From Phycisphaerae bacterium (GTDB taxonomy: Bacteria; Planctomycetota; Phycisphaerae; Tepidisphaerales; Tepidisphaeraceae), in NCBI GenBank assembly GCA_025936175.1, contig JAICTV010000026.1, forward strand, positions 1-37,351: a stretch of 37,351 nucleotides of DNA. Reading direction: 5' to 3'. Positions 16,771 to 24,800 of the stretch are shown here, piece after piece; the first letter of the stretch is position 1, and every line of letters begins with the position of its first letter. Under the pieces are notes generated by a model. That model saw nothing but the letters and a program-made list of their open reading frames with translations, was not told where the DNA came from and searched no databases. Made by a program: the position numbers and the translations under genes.

Positions 16771-17489
16771 TTGAGCCCTCCCGACGATAAGGTCTCGATC
16801 AATTTCAGGTTCGGTCCGATAAGCGTGGCGAAAATCTCGTCCCGCTCCTCGCGCGAACGATCGGCCGACGCCAGGCCGCTGAACACGACCTGAAACTGCG
16901 CCGCGCCGTAGTAGCGCTGTTGATAATCTTCGGCCGCTTGCTCCACGCCCTTCATATCCCTCACGATTCCTTTGCCCGGAACGATCAGGAAGTTATAGAC
17001 CGTCGTCCGCGCCGTCTGGCCCTGCCAGACCTCGGTAAACTGGTATTCGTAGCCGCCAATCACCTTCCCGCCCACGTTCCAATCGCGCGGACCGCAATAT
17101 TTTTCATCCAGCGTTTTGCCCTGGGCCCGATAACAGATCGGCGGATAGTGACCGATCATGTCGCGGCTGTCGCGGCATTGGACGATCAGCAGACTCGCGC
17201 GGCGCGGCATGTACGAGGACGAGGGCGCGCTGTCCACGTATGAGCGGCTCAGGATCGCATTGGGCCGCAGCAGTTTTTGCGCCGCCAGCGGGACCTTCTG
17301 ATCTTCGCCCGTCCACGTCCCGATAATGTACGGCACCGAATCGATCGCCGCCTTGGCGCGCTGGTGATACGGCTCGACGTCCCTGGGCGTGAGGTGCGTC
17401 CGCTGCTCGGCGACGATGCCGGCGAGCAACGCCACCGACATCACCGGCGGGGCCAGGACGAATGCGAACTTGCGAAAGCCGATTTTCAT
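16767..17489 (-). CDS. epsI: EpsI-domain exosortase-associated protein
   Basis: The 240-residue protein has one N-terminal membrane segment (FAFVLAPPVMSVALLAGIV) and the EpsI domain (DUF3485): PYIIGTWTGED, the HYPPICYRAQG motif with its Cys, then a W-x-G-x-T strand and a short C-terminal helix. EpsI proteins occur almost only beside exosortases, often fused to them, and are thought to help process or transfer their substrates. It would face the periplasm. ATG 17489 gives the usual start with the signal anchor near the N-terminus; an upstream ATG at 17531 lies in the repeat between it and the exosortase. Stop and start of the next gene overlap by four bases. Confidence 0.88.
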   Translation of the reverse strand: MKIGFRKFAFVLAPPVMSVALLAGIVAEQRTHLTPRDVEPYHQRAKAAIDSVPYIIGTWTGEDQKVPLAAQKLLRPNAILSRSYVDSAPSSSYMPRRASLLIVQCRDSRDMIGHYPPICYRAQGKTLDEKYCGPRDWNVGGKVIGGYEYQFTEVWQGQTARTTVYNFLIVPGKGIVRDMKGVEQAAEDYQQRYYGAAQFQVVFSGLASADRSREERDEIFATLIGPNLKLIETLSSGGLK

Positions 17490-17498
17490 CTGATCGTT

Positions 17499-17555
17499 GT
17501 TCGAGGTTCGTTGTTTGAGGTTTGATGACAAATCCTCAAATCACCAACCTCGAAC
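17499..17555. repeat. Imperfect inverted repeat between exosortase and EpsI genes
   Basis: The 22-base arms at 17499-17520 and 17534-17555 are reverse complements at 19 of 22 positions. Each is built of degenerate AACCTCGAA/AACCTCAAA units. It fills the gap between the exosortase stop (17565) and the EpsI start (17489), so it would form a hairpin in the shared transcript. It is made of the same kind of short-unit repeats as at 30290-30384, but with a different unit. Confidence 0.7.
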
Positions 17556-17564
17556 CTCAAAACC

Positions 17565-18458
17565 TCACGCATACTGCGATGCCAGCGGAAAGCGCGTCAC
17601 CGGCAGCATCGCCCACTTCAAAAGCTTGATGATGCCCAGCAGCAGCAGGAACGCGATCAAGGCCATCGCCCAGCCGCTATATGTGTGGAACGCGATCGGC
17701 AGCGCGCCTTCCGATCCGTAGCGGCCGTAGAGCCAGACGGTCGGCAGCGTGCGCACCACGTTGCAGAAGATCGCGACCAGCGGGCTGGCCAGCAGCATCA
17801 GGAAACGCACCGTGTTTCGCAGCGGCAGCGCGAAGCTGAAGGCGTAGCTGACCAGGATCAGCATGAACACCATCCGCAGCCCGTTGCAGGCCTCGGCCAC
17901 CGTCACGGGCTGGCCGTTGATGAACAGCATGTTGCCCGAGACTTCGGTCTCGACCGAGCAGATCTCCAGTCCCGTCTGGGTCGCGCGCGCGGTCCATGCC
18001 TGCAGCGGAAGCGCGATTTCCTGTCGGATTCGTCCCGGCACCGGAACGAGGAAGATGAGCACCGCGATCGCCGGGAAGAAGCGGAAGACCACGTTCTTTC
18101 CCAGCACCGAGAGCATGCACCCCAGCGTCACGACGACCGCGCCCAGGTGCCACAGTGCCTGCCGCGCGTGATAGAAACCGTAATCGAACATCAGCCAGCC
18201 GATCGCGACCAGCATGACCCCGAAGATCATCCCGCTCGGCTTGCAGTGCCGCACGCGCATCCGCCGAAACCAGATCATGCCGGCGACGACGAACGGCACG
18301 AGGAAGATGTGGCTGTATTCCTCGTCCTTGCTCGCCAGCGTGTAGATGTCGTGCCACGCATCGAACGTGGCGGCGACGCCGATGGCGCCCATTGCAAACG
18401 CGGCAAGCAGGTGCCACTTGGTCAGGCGATCGGTGCGGAATGTTTTACTTAAGGTCAC
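17565..18458 (-). CDS. xrt: Exosortase
   Basis: The 297-residue polytopic membrane protein has about eight hydrophobic segments. It carries the exosortase catalytic residues: Cys191 in EACNGLR, Arg236 in NVVRTLPTVWLYG and His258 in FHTYSGW. The N-terminal EYSHIFLVPFV segment is also typical. Exosortases are sortase-like transpeptidases that cut PEP-CTERM proteins at the inner membrane and pass them on to an envelope acceptor. In this window its likely substrates are the proteins at 2417-3505 and 7674-8018. Start: GTG 18458, because the only later Met residues fall inside the first membrane segment. It is followed by epsI. The subtype is not assigned; family and catalytic residues are clear. 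Confidence 0.93.
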   Translation of the reverse strand: MTLSKTFRTDRLTKWHLLAAFAMGAIGVAATFDAWHDIYTLASKDEEYSHIFLVPFVVAGMIWFRRMRVRHCKPSGMIFGVMLVAIGWLMFDYGFYHARQALWHLGAVVVTLGCMLSVLGKNVVFRFFPAIAVLIFLVPVPGRIRQEIALPLQAWTARATQTGLEICSVETEVSGNMLFINGQPVTVAEACNGLRMVFMLILVSYAFSFALPLRNTVRFLMLLASPLVAIFCNVVRTLPTVWLYGRYGSEGALPIAFHTYSGWAMALIAFLLLLGIIKLLKWAMLPVTRFPLASQYA

Positions 18459-18492
18459 GGTTGTAAGACTCTCGCCGCATTAACAACGACAT

Positions 18493-18582
18493 CGGACCCG
18501 CGTACGTCCAGGCGGGTCCGGTTCAATGATCATCGGTTCGCTCGGACGAGTTACTTTATACCATAAAGTGACATCCTCGTCC
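18493..18582 (-). terminator. Two hairpins between the WecG-fusion and exosortase genes
   Basis: CGGACCCGC (18493-18501) pairs with GCGGGTCCG (18512-18520). Upstream on the transcript, GGACGAG (18544-18550) pairs with CTCGTCC (18576-18582), enclosing ACTTTAT (18553-18559) paired with ATAAAGT (18563-18569). The second could end or attenuate the preceding gene's transcript, but neither has a strong U-tract. A role as leader structure for the exosortase transcript is equally possible. The 18459-18609 gap has no gene. Confidence 0.4.
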
Positions 18583-18609
18583 AATCGCGATTCTCTCGGT
18601 CTGTTTCCG

Positions 18610-20577
18610 TTACGCCACCGCCGCCTGTTGCTCGGCGTCGCAGACGAATTGGTCCACCGCGTGCCGATCTCTTCGCACCACGCCGCCCGGGCAGACGATC
18701 GAGCGGACGACGACCGCGCCGGCTTCGACCACGCCGCCCCGCAGCACGACCGAATCGTGTACGTGCGCCCGAGCGTCCACCGTCGCGCCTTGTTCCACGA
18801 TCGAAAACGCCGGCATCCAGTCTTCCGCCATCGGCTCGGAAACCGCGGGCTTGCCGAGCCGTCGGCGGTGGTAATGACGCATCGCCACGATGTAATCGGA
18901 GAGCGTCCGCACGGGCAGACCCGTCGGTCGGCGGCAGTGGAGAACCGTCACGTCGAAGTTGGTCGCGATCAGCGGGAGCGCTTGTTCCTTCAGATCGACG
19001 AAGCCGGTCTCGGGGATCATGCGCAGTGTCTTGCAGCTCAGCAGCATCACGCCGCTGGGCGTGCCGTCGTTGTGCGAGACCAGCGTGAAGTCGCCTTCCT
19101 TCTTGTCCAGCGCCGTCGTAATCGCGGCCAGGGGATCGAGCAGGACCTGTGCGGCGTTGCAGACGAGGACGAGGTCGTCGTCGGCGAAGTTCGCCGCGAG
19201 ATCGCGCAGCACGCCGCCGGTCCCGCGATATTCGGACAGGTCGCGCTCGACGCGGAACTTGCCGTAGTGCTCGGGCGACGTGCTGACCGGCTCGGGCGCA
19301 TTGCGGTTTACCATTACGCGCACCGGGAGCTTGTCGAGGTACGCGTGTCGCGCCAGCGCGGTCGCCTCGATCAGCCAGTGGTTGAAGATCGAGCCTTCGG
19401 CGTCGAGCGGCAGATCGAGGATCGATCGCCCGCACGTTTCGCTGAGCGAGCTGGATCGAACCGAGCCCCCGAGCAGCACCATCGCGCGCAGCTTGGACAG
19501 CGAGCCGTTGTGCGGGAGCGTCGCGGTGGGGTCGTCGGTTCGTCGCTTGATGCGCGGCGCCGGCGGACGGGGCGCGGGCGCGGGCGCCAGCTCGACGGCT
19601 TGCTCGACTGCTCCTGCCGCGGGCTGCGGCAGCGCGTACGCGGCGGCGAACTGACTTCGCCCGCGGCCCAATCGCTGCGGAATCCCGCGGATTGCCGCCC
19701 GGATCATCATCTGCGCGCCGAAGGGGATGCCGACGACGACATAGCGATGGAACAGCCGCTTCGGATCCTGCGACAAACGATGCAGCCACTCGAGGCCGAT
19801 ACGCTGCAGCCAGCGCGGCGCGCGGCGCACCTCGCCGCACAGGAAGCTGAAGCTGATCCCCACGCCCAGCCACCATGACTTGGGCAGGATGCTGCGGATG
19901 CGCTGGATCAGGTTTTCCTGCTTGGGGGAACCCAGCGCGACGAAGACGATGTCCGGCGCCGCGGCCTTGAGCATCGCGACGATGCGCGCGATCTCCGCAT
20001 CGTTCTCTTCAAAGCCGATCGGCGGGCAGTGCGTGCCGACGACCTTGAGCTGCGGGTTGTCGCGCTTGAGCACGTCCGCCGCCGCCTCAGCGGTACCCGG
20101 TGCGCCGCCGAGCAGGAAGATCGATTTGCCCCGGTTCGCCGCCGCCGCGCTGAGTGTCGAGATCAGATCGGATCCGGCGACGCGCTGCGGGAGCGGCGTG
20201 CCCTGCAGTCGGCTGGCCCAGATCAGCGGCATGCCGTCGGCGACGACCAGGTCCGCCTCGGCGACCAGCGCGCCGAAGCTGAGGTCGCGCGTCGCTCGGC
20301 GGATGTGATCGAGGTTGGGCGTGACGACTGTCCCGCCGCGGCCGGCGTCGAGCTCCTCGAGAATGTGCTCGATCGCCTTGCGCTCGCTGATCGCGTGCAG
20401 CCGCACGCCGTGCAGGCGAATGCTGGGGAGCGATTCGGTCGGCAGCAGGTAAGAGCGCCGGCCGTTGCGCCGCGCCGCGCCGCCGGCAGGGCGCTCGGCG
20501 ACGCCGACGGTGGCGCCGCCCGCCGCCGGCTCGCTGCTGTCCCACGGAATGTCGCCGTAGCGACGATACATATGCAT
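18610..20577 (-). CDS. WecG/TagA-family glycosyltransferase fused to a nucleotidyltransferase-like/beta-helix domain
   Basis: The 655-residue protein has two parts. Residues about 53-305 are a GT26 (WecG/TagA/CpsF) domain: TPNLDHI, VVADGMPLIWASRLQG, RVAGSDL, FLLGGAPGTA and VALGSPKQENLI. This family adds a sugar to a lipid-linked sugar. Residues about 363-573 resemble sugar-1-phosphate nucleotidyltransferases of the mannose-1-phosphate guanylyltransferase type: AMVLLGGS at the start and GFVDLKEQ near the end. The usual G-G-x-G-T-R-L signature is altered to GGSVRSSSL, so catalysis is doubtful. Residues about 588-645 form hexapeptide-like turns. A Pro/Ala-rich linker joins the parts. Two start codons, ATG 20577 and ATG 20571, follow AGGGA; the first is used. 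Homologues of the two halves are usually separate proteins. Confidence 0.82.
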   Translation of the reverse strand: MHMYRRYGDIPWDSSEPAAGGATVGVAERPAGGAARRNGRRSYLLPTESLPSIRLHGVRLHAISERKAIEHILEELDAGRGGTVVTPNLDHIRRATRDLSFGALVAEADLVVADGMPLIWASRLQGTPLPQRVAGSDLISTLSAAAANRGKSIFLLGGAPGTAEAAADVLKRDNPQLKVVGTHCPPIGFEENDAEIARIVAMLKAAAPDIVFVALGSPKQENLIQRIRSILPKSWWLGVGISFSFLCGEVRRAPRWLQRIGLEWLHRLSQDPKRLFHRYVVVGIPFGAQMMIRAAIRGIPQRLGRGRSQFAAAYALPQPAAGAVEQAVELAPAPAPRPPAPRIKRRTDDPTATLPHNGSLSKLRAMVLLGGSVRSSSLSETCGRSILDLPLDAEGSIFNHWLIEATALARHAYLDKLPVRVMVNRNAPEPVSTSPEHYGKFRVERDLSEYRGTGGVLRDLAANFADDDLVLVCNAAQVLLDPLAAITTALDKKEGDFTLVSHNDGTPSGVMLLSCKTLRMIPETGFVDLKEQALPLIATNFDVTVLHCRRPTGLPVRTLSDYIVAMRHYHRRRLGKPAVSEPMAEDWMPAFSIVEQGATVDARAHVHDSVVLRGGVVEAGAVVVRSIVCPGGVVRRDRHAVDQFVCDAEQQAAVA

Positions 20578-20975
20578 TTCTTCCCTCGCACGCGACGCGC
20601 GCATGTCCGAGGCGCGACCGACGAGGTCGCGCGCACACACGCGTGTCGCGGCGTTCAATCACATTTATCGGCCGATGCGGGCAAAACAGATGACGCGGGC
20701 CGGACGTCTGCTTCCGAAATCACCCACGCGCAATCACTTCCGCCTTGCGTCGGCTCGTACCGCGCTTTCAAACAGTCATCCGGGGCCGGTGACTCACCCA
20801 CTGTCCTCGGGCACGCGGAGTATCCAAATCAAAGGTGGGGGCAGGCAAACGCTTGTTCCCACGCAAGTGCGACATTCTAGCCAACGCGCGCAATGCGGGT
20901 AATGCGTAATGTCCACAGCGGGTGCACCGGTCATTCACAAGACACAACACGTGGTGCGGTGGTGAGTTAAGCGCA
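20578..20975 (-). promoter_or_regulatory. Long leader region upstream of the WecG-fusion gene
   Basis: These 398 bases contain no credible gene on either strand. On the minus strand TTACCC (20897-20902) and TAGAAT (20874-20879) are 17 bases apart, a modest sigma-70-like pair that would leave a leader of about 290 bases. A perfect dyad GGTGA-C-TCACC lies at 20788-20798. This is the largest gap in the polysaccharide locus and the likely point where a second transcript begins, covering the exosortase half. No sigma-54 match was found here. Confidence 0.35.
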
Positions 20976-21986
20976 TTAAACGGCCGGTGCGGCCGTCGTC
21001 CGGGGCAGTGCAGCGTTCTCGGCAGTCCACTTTCCCGCCTGCTGGCTGTTTACCCAAGCTGTCGCGCGCTTCTTGCCGCGGAACAGGCAGGCGCGCTGGT
21101 AGCTGCGCAGGAATTGCCGAAACTCGGCATCCTCATACTGCGGCTTTCCTTGCAGCCAGCTTGTGATGTAGCCCCAGATCATCGCCACACCCCCCATGAT
21201 CAGCGGCGGGCGCGTCATCCGGTAGAGTGAGCTGATTAACATGTACGTCGGCGAGGTGCCCATGAAGTACTGGCCGACGCCATGACGCACGCGGCCGGTC
21301 CACCAGCTCTTGTCGCTCGTTCCCATCGGGCGCAGGTGCTCGAAGCGGATGTCTGCATCGTCCCAGCTCTCGGCGACCCAGCCTCTGATGCGGCAGCGGT
21401 GACAGTCGATGCCGTCCCACATCAGCATTCGCACGAAGCCGCCGATCTGCTTGAAGCATCGGGTCCGATAAAACTTGATCATGCCGACGGAGTTCTCGTC
21501 GCCGCATTTTTCGGAGATGAAGCCCTTCTGCGGCAGGATGGGGAAGGTCGGCTCGAGCGATTTCAGATACGTTTTCCGCCGAAAATAGGGCTTTCCGCTG
21601 CACGTGCCCAGGCGCGGGTCGGCCTCCATCCGCTCCATCATGGTCTGGAAATAGCGCGGCGGAAGATCGAGGTCGAGGTCCATCTTGCAGACGTAGTCGA
21701 ACTCGTCTGGATTGATCGATTCGTAGCCTTGGTAGAACGCGTCGATCACGCCGGAGCCGAGCAAACGCTCGCCGCGATCGCCGCGACGGACGACGCGGAT
21801 CCACGGGGCCTTCGCCGCGTACTCGTCGAGGATCGTCGGCGTCTGGTCCTTCGAGCCGTCGTCGACGATCACCCACAGTGCCGGCAGGATCGTCTGGTGC
21901 AGCACCGCCTCGAGCGTGACGCGGGCATAGAGCGCCTCGTCGCGGCAGGGGGTGATCAGACAGTATTTACGGCCCGATTCGCTCAT
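20976..21986 (-). CDS. GT2 family glycosyltransferase
   Basis: The 336-residue protein has a GT-A fold N-terminal domain with ITPCRDEALYA at the start, VDDGSKDQT (41-49) and a metal-binding acidic patch KMDLDLDLP (101-109). The later GFISEKCGDEN and WDGIDCHRCRIRGW segments are plausible acceptor-site regions. A weak hydrophobic stretch lies near residue 265, so it may sit at the membrane surface. It should add one sugar to the lipid-linked repeat. It starts 25 bases after the asparagine-synthase-like gene and is probably co-transcribed with it. The protein ends in a Thr/Ala tail. The donor sugar cannot be inferred. Confidence 0.85.
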   Translation of the reverse strand: MSESGRKYCLITPCRDEALYARVTLEAVLHQTILPALWVIVDDGSKDQTPTILDEYAAKAPWIRVVRRGDRGERLLGSGVIDAFYQGYESINPDEFDYVCKMDLDLDLPPRYFQTMMERMEADPRLGTCSGKPYFRRKTYLKSLEPTFPILPQKGFISEKCGDENSVGMIKFYRTRCFKQIGGFVRMLMWDGIDCHRCRIRGWVAESWDDADIRFEHLRPMGTSDKSWWTGRVRHGVGQYFMGTSPTYMLISSLYRMTRPPLIMGGVAMIWGYITSWLQGKPQYEDAEFRQFLRSYQRACLFRGKKRATAWVNSQQAGKWTAENAALPRTTAAPAV

Positions 21987-22011
21987 GATCCTGCGGTGAT
22001 CGCGTAAATCG

Positions 22012-23577
22012 TTATACCCGTAACCCGTAACACTGGCACCATCGTGTTATCACGTAGATGGCCCAGACGCGTGTCCAGTAGATGCCCGGGACCCCCCGCT
22101 GATAGTCGTCCCACAGCGTCGCGACCGCCTTCGGTTTCAAGCCGATCGCCGAAAGCGCTGGCTCGTCCCGCATCACCGAGTTCATCACCGTGCCGAGGTT
22201 CCTTCGTATCCATCGGTCGAACGGCAGAACGAAGCCACTCTTGGGCCGGTCGAACAGCTTCGGATCGAGCCCCGCGAGCCCGTGCCGGCGGAGGAGGGGC
22301 TTGATGCCGACCGGCATGAACTTTTGCGCCACGGGCAGTCGGTTGATCGCCGCGATGATCTTCGCGTCCGACAGCGGCGAGCGCAGCTCCATCGAGAGCG
22401 ACGCGCTGACCGAATCCGCGTCCCGCAGCAATCGCTCGCCGACGAAGCAGCGCGTTTCCAGGATCGCCGCGGTTTCGACCGCCTCGTGTCCGGCGATCTC
22501 GCCGGTAAGCCACGCGCGCGTCGGATCGGGAAGGCCGTCGCGAATTCCGTCGACGAGCTGTTCGTAGAAGTCTGGGCGGAACAGCGCGTAGGTGAGTTGA
22601 TAGAGTGAAAGCAGATCACCGTTCGTCTTCAGCACGTCCGGGAGCTTCGCCCATTTCTGCTGCGAATGCTTTGGCGCGAAGATGCAAGCGAGCGGCACGC
22701 GAAACGGGATGTTCCGGCTCCATCGCGCGAGACGGCGCAACTTCGGGAGCTGTCGCAGCGTCTTGTCCCCCCCGAAGATCGCATCGCCGCCGATCCCGCC
22801 GACCGCGGTTTGGATCCCTTCACCGCGCAGCGCGCGGCACATGTGATACTGGTTGAGCGCATCGAACGTCGGCTGATCGAGACTCTCGATCGCGTCATCG
22901 AGGCGGTCAACAAAGTCGCGCTCGCTCAAGCGGATCGTGCGGTGCTTCGTTCCGATCGCGTTGGCGATCGCGGCGGCGGCCTCGCTCTCGTCGAGCGATG
23001 TCTCTTCCATCGCCATGCAGTACGTTTCGATGCCGCTCGCGTACTTCGACGCGATGTTGACGATGCTGCTGGAATCGATCCCGCCGGAGAGGAACAGGCC
23101 GAGGCGCTCGTTCGTCGCCAGCGACCGCTTGACCGAATCGTGCAGGGCATCGCGCAGCTCCGATTCGTCCGTCGTCTTCTGCGCCGCCGGCCGCGGCATC
23201 GACCAGACGAATTGGCGCGAAAGCTCCTTGCCGCTCGCGTCGAAGGTAATGCGCTGTCCCGGCAGCACCGACTCGACGCCGCGCACCATCGTCGCCGGCG
23301 ACATGACGAAACCGTTCCAGACCGCCGACGCCAGGCCGACCGGATCGATCTTCGGATTCGAGACAAGTTCGCTGGCGAGAATTGCGCGCAGTTCCGTCGC
23401 GTAAACCACGCCGCCATTGACCAGGCGTGCGAAGTAGAGCGGACGGTGGCCGAGCGGATCACGTTCGAGCGTGAGCGTCGGCGTCACATCGACTTCGCCG
23501 CGCTGATTCATTGCCTCGCGCATGCGCGAGACCGCGGCGTCGTCGCTCCGGCCGATGATTCCGGCGATCGCGGGCAT
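22012..23577 (-). CDS. Asparagine-synthase-like protein with degenerate glutaminase domain
   Basis: The 521-residue protein resembles AsnB. The ATP-pyrophosphatase half is intact, with LFLSGGIDSSSIV (SGGIDSS at 164-170), a GGIGGDAIFGG segment (260-270) and the full C-terminal part. The N-terminal half is not. It begins MPAIAGIIG where glutamine-dependent enzymes have MCGIAGI, so the catalytic Cys is Pro. Right after NQRGEV (24-29) it jumps to ERDPLGHRPLYF (38-49), skipping about 85 residues that normally hold the glutamine-binding loops. It cannot hydrolyse glutamine. It may use ammonia or another amine to form an amide on a sugar or peptide, as beta-lactam synthetase uses a Cys-less relative, or be catalytically altered. 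asnB-like genes are regular members of exosortase polysaccharide clusters. It lies seven bases after the GT4 gene upstream. Confidence 0.85.
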   Translation of the reverse strand: MPAIAGIIGRSDDAAVSRMREAMNQRGEVDVTPTLTLERDPLGHRPLYFARLVNGGVVYATELRAILASELVSNPKIDPVGLASAVWNGFVMSPATMVRGVESVLPGQRITFDASGKELSRQFVWSMPRPAAQKTTDESELRDALHDSVKRSLATNERLGLFLSGGIDSSSIVNIASKYASGIETYCMAMEETSLDESEAAAAIANAIGTKHRTIRLSERDFVDRLDDAIESLDQPTFDALNQYHMCRALRGEGIQTAVGGIGGDAIFGGDKTLRQLPKLRRLARWSRNIPFRVPLACIFAPKHSQQKWAKLPDVLKTNGDLLSLYQLTYALFRPDFYEQLVDGIRDGLPDPTRAWLTGEIAGHEAVETAAILETRCFVGERLLRDADSVSASLSMELRSPLSDAKIIAAINRLPVAQKFMPVGIKPLLRRHGLAGLDPKLFDRPKSGFVLPFDRWIRRNLGTVMNSVMRDEPALSAIGLKPKAVATLWDDYQRGVPGIYWTRVWAIYVITRWCQCYGLRV

Positions 23578-23584
23578 TGTTCAG

Positions 23585-24793
23585 CTAGAAGAGTCTGGCC
23601 AGCTTGGCGGCTTCCTTATCGACGTCGTGCCGCTCGGCGACGCGCGCCGCGCCTTCGCCGCCCATTTTCGCAAGCTGCTCGACCGGCGCGGTGAGCACGT
23701 CGCGCATCGCCGCGGTCAACCCTTCGGTCGATCCCGGCGGCACCAGCCAGCCGCACACGCCAGGCGTCACCAGCTCCGGAATTCCCGCGACGTACGTGCT
23801 CAGCACCGGCCGGTGCAGCGCGAGCGCTTCCATGATCACCAGCGGCAGGCCCTCGGCGAAACTCGGCAGCACCATCGCGCGCGAATCGAGAATTTCCTGC
23901 CGCACCTGATCGTTGCTCATCCACCCGGCGAGGCGAACGTGATCTTTCAGCTTGAGCTTCTCAATCAACCGCTCGAGCTCACCGCGCATCGAGCCGTCGC
24001 CGACCAGCGTGAGTTGGAATTGCATTCCCTCGGCGGCAAGCCGTCCGGCGGCTTCGATCAGGAAGAGCTGTCCCTTGGACGGATCGAGCCGTCCGACGTT
24101 GACGATGCGCGGCTCGGCGGGCGGCGGCGGGAGCTGTCCGTTCAGGCTCGTCGCCGCGCGCAGGAACATCTCGTCCACGCCGCAGCGCACCAGTTTTACC
24201 TTCGGCCAATCCTCGTAGCGGCACCAGCGATAGAGCTGGCTGCACCCGAACTCGCTGATCGCAACGACGAACTTGCTGCGCTGCACCTTCTGCGAAAGCG
24301 ACAGCGCTTCGGGCTTGTCGTATTCCTCCGGGCCGTGCGACGTGAAGCTGTACGGCGGGCCGCCCATGACGCGGGCGAGCATCGCCACCATCGTCGAGTT
24401 GGTCCCGAAATGGGAATGGACGTGATCGATCTTTGACTGCGCGAACCATCTGAGCAGCACGCACGCCTCGGCGAAGTAGATCAGGTGCTTGGAAAGGCCG
24501 GCGTGGGATCCGATTCCCGCTCGAATGCCGGTCGCCAACCCGCGGGCGGCCTTCAGCGGACGAGTAACGAACGTCCGCAGCACCGCGCCGAGCAATCCCG
24601 CGCCGCCGACGTCCAGCACCACGCGGGTCTTCGTCTGCTCCGCCTTGTCGCGCTCGTCGACCAGCGCCACGTCGCTCTTGCGGATCGTGAATCGCTCGAT
24701 GGAGAGTCCGAGCTTCTCCAGCGCGTTGATCTCGCGGCGAATAAAAGTCTGGCTCGCCTGCGGGTACTGGTTGATCAGGTAAGCGACCTTCAC
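23585..24793 (-). CDS. GT4 family glycosyltransferase (WcaL-like)
   Basis: The 402-residue GT-B enzyme starts MKVAYLINQYPQASQTFIRRE, typical of the WcaL/AmsK group that acts in colanic-acid-type polysaccharide synthesis. HSHFGTNS and the SFTSHGPEEYD segment belong to the N-terminal domain. The donor domain has NVGRLDPSKGQ, LVGDGSMRGELE and the EX7E motif EGLPLVIME. It is cytoplasmic and would transfer one sugar from a nucleotide donor with retained configuration. Seven bases separate it from the genes on each side, so it belongs to a tight operon. The donor and acceptor are not known. Confidence 0.87.
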   Translation of the reverse strand: MKVAYLINQYPQASQTFIRREINALEKLGLSIERFTIRKSDVALVDERDKAEQTKTRVVLDVGGAGLLGAVLRTFVTRPLKAARGLATGIRAGIGSHAGLSKHLIYFAEACVLLRWFAQSKIDHVHSHFGTNSTMVAMLARVMGGPPYSFTSHGPEEYDKPEALSLSQKVQRSKFVVAISEFGCSQLYRWCRYEDWPKVKLVRCGVDEMFLRAATSLNGQLPPPPAEPRIVNVGRLDPSKGQLFLIEAAGRLAAEGMQFQLTLVGDGSMRGELERLIEKLKLKDHVRLAGWMSNDQVRQEILDSRAMVLPSFAEGLPLVIMEALALHRPVLSTYVAGIPELVTPGVCGWLVPPGSTEGLTAAMRDVLTAPVEQLAKMGGEGAARVAERHDVDKEAAKLARLF

Positions 24794-24800
24794 GTGATGA

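Noticed and set aside
18403-18416. A GCAA-N4-GTGCCA match resembling a sigma-54 site on the minus strand
   Set aside because: The spacing is one base short of the strict requirement, and it lies inside the exosortase coding sequence.
20701-20880. A possible cyclic-di-GMP (GEMM) riboswitch in the leader, suggested by GGCAAAC and GACGCAAGGC segments
   Set aside because: The two segments are on opposite strands, and the conserved stems, tetraloop and receptor cannot be laid out.
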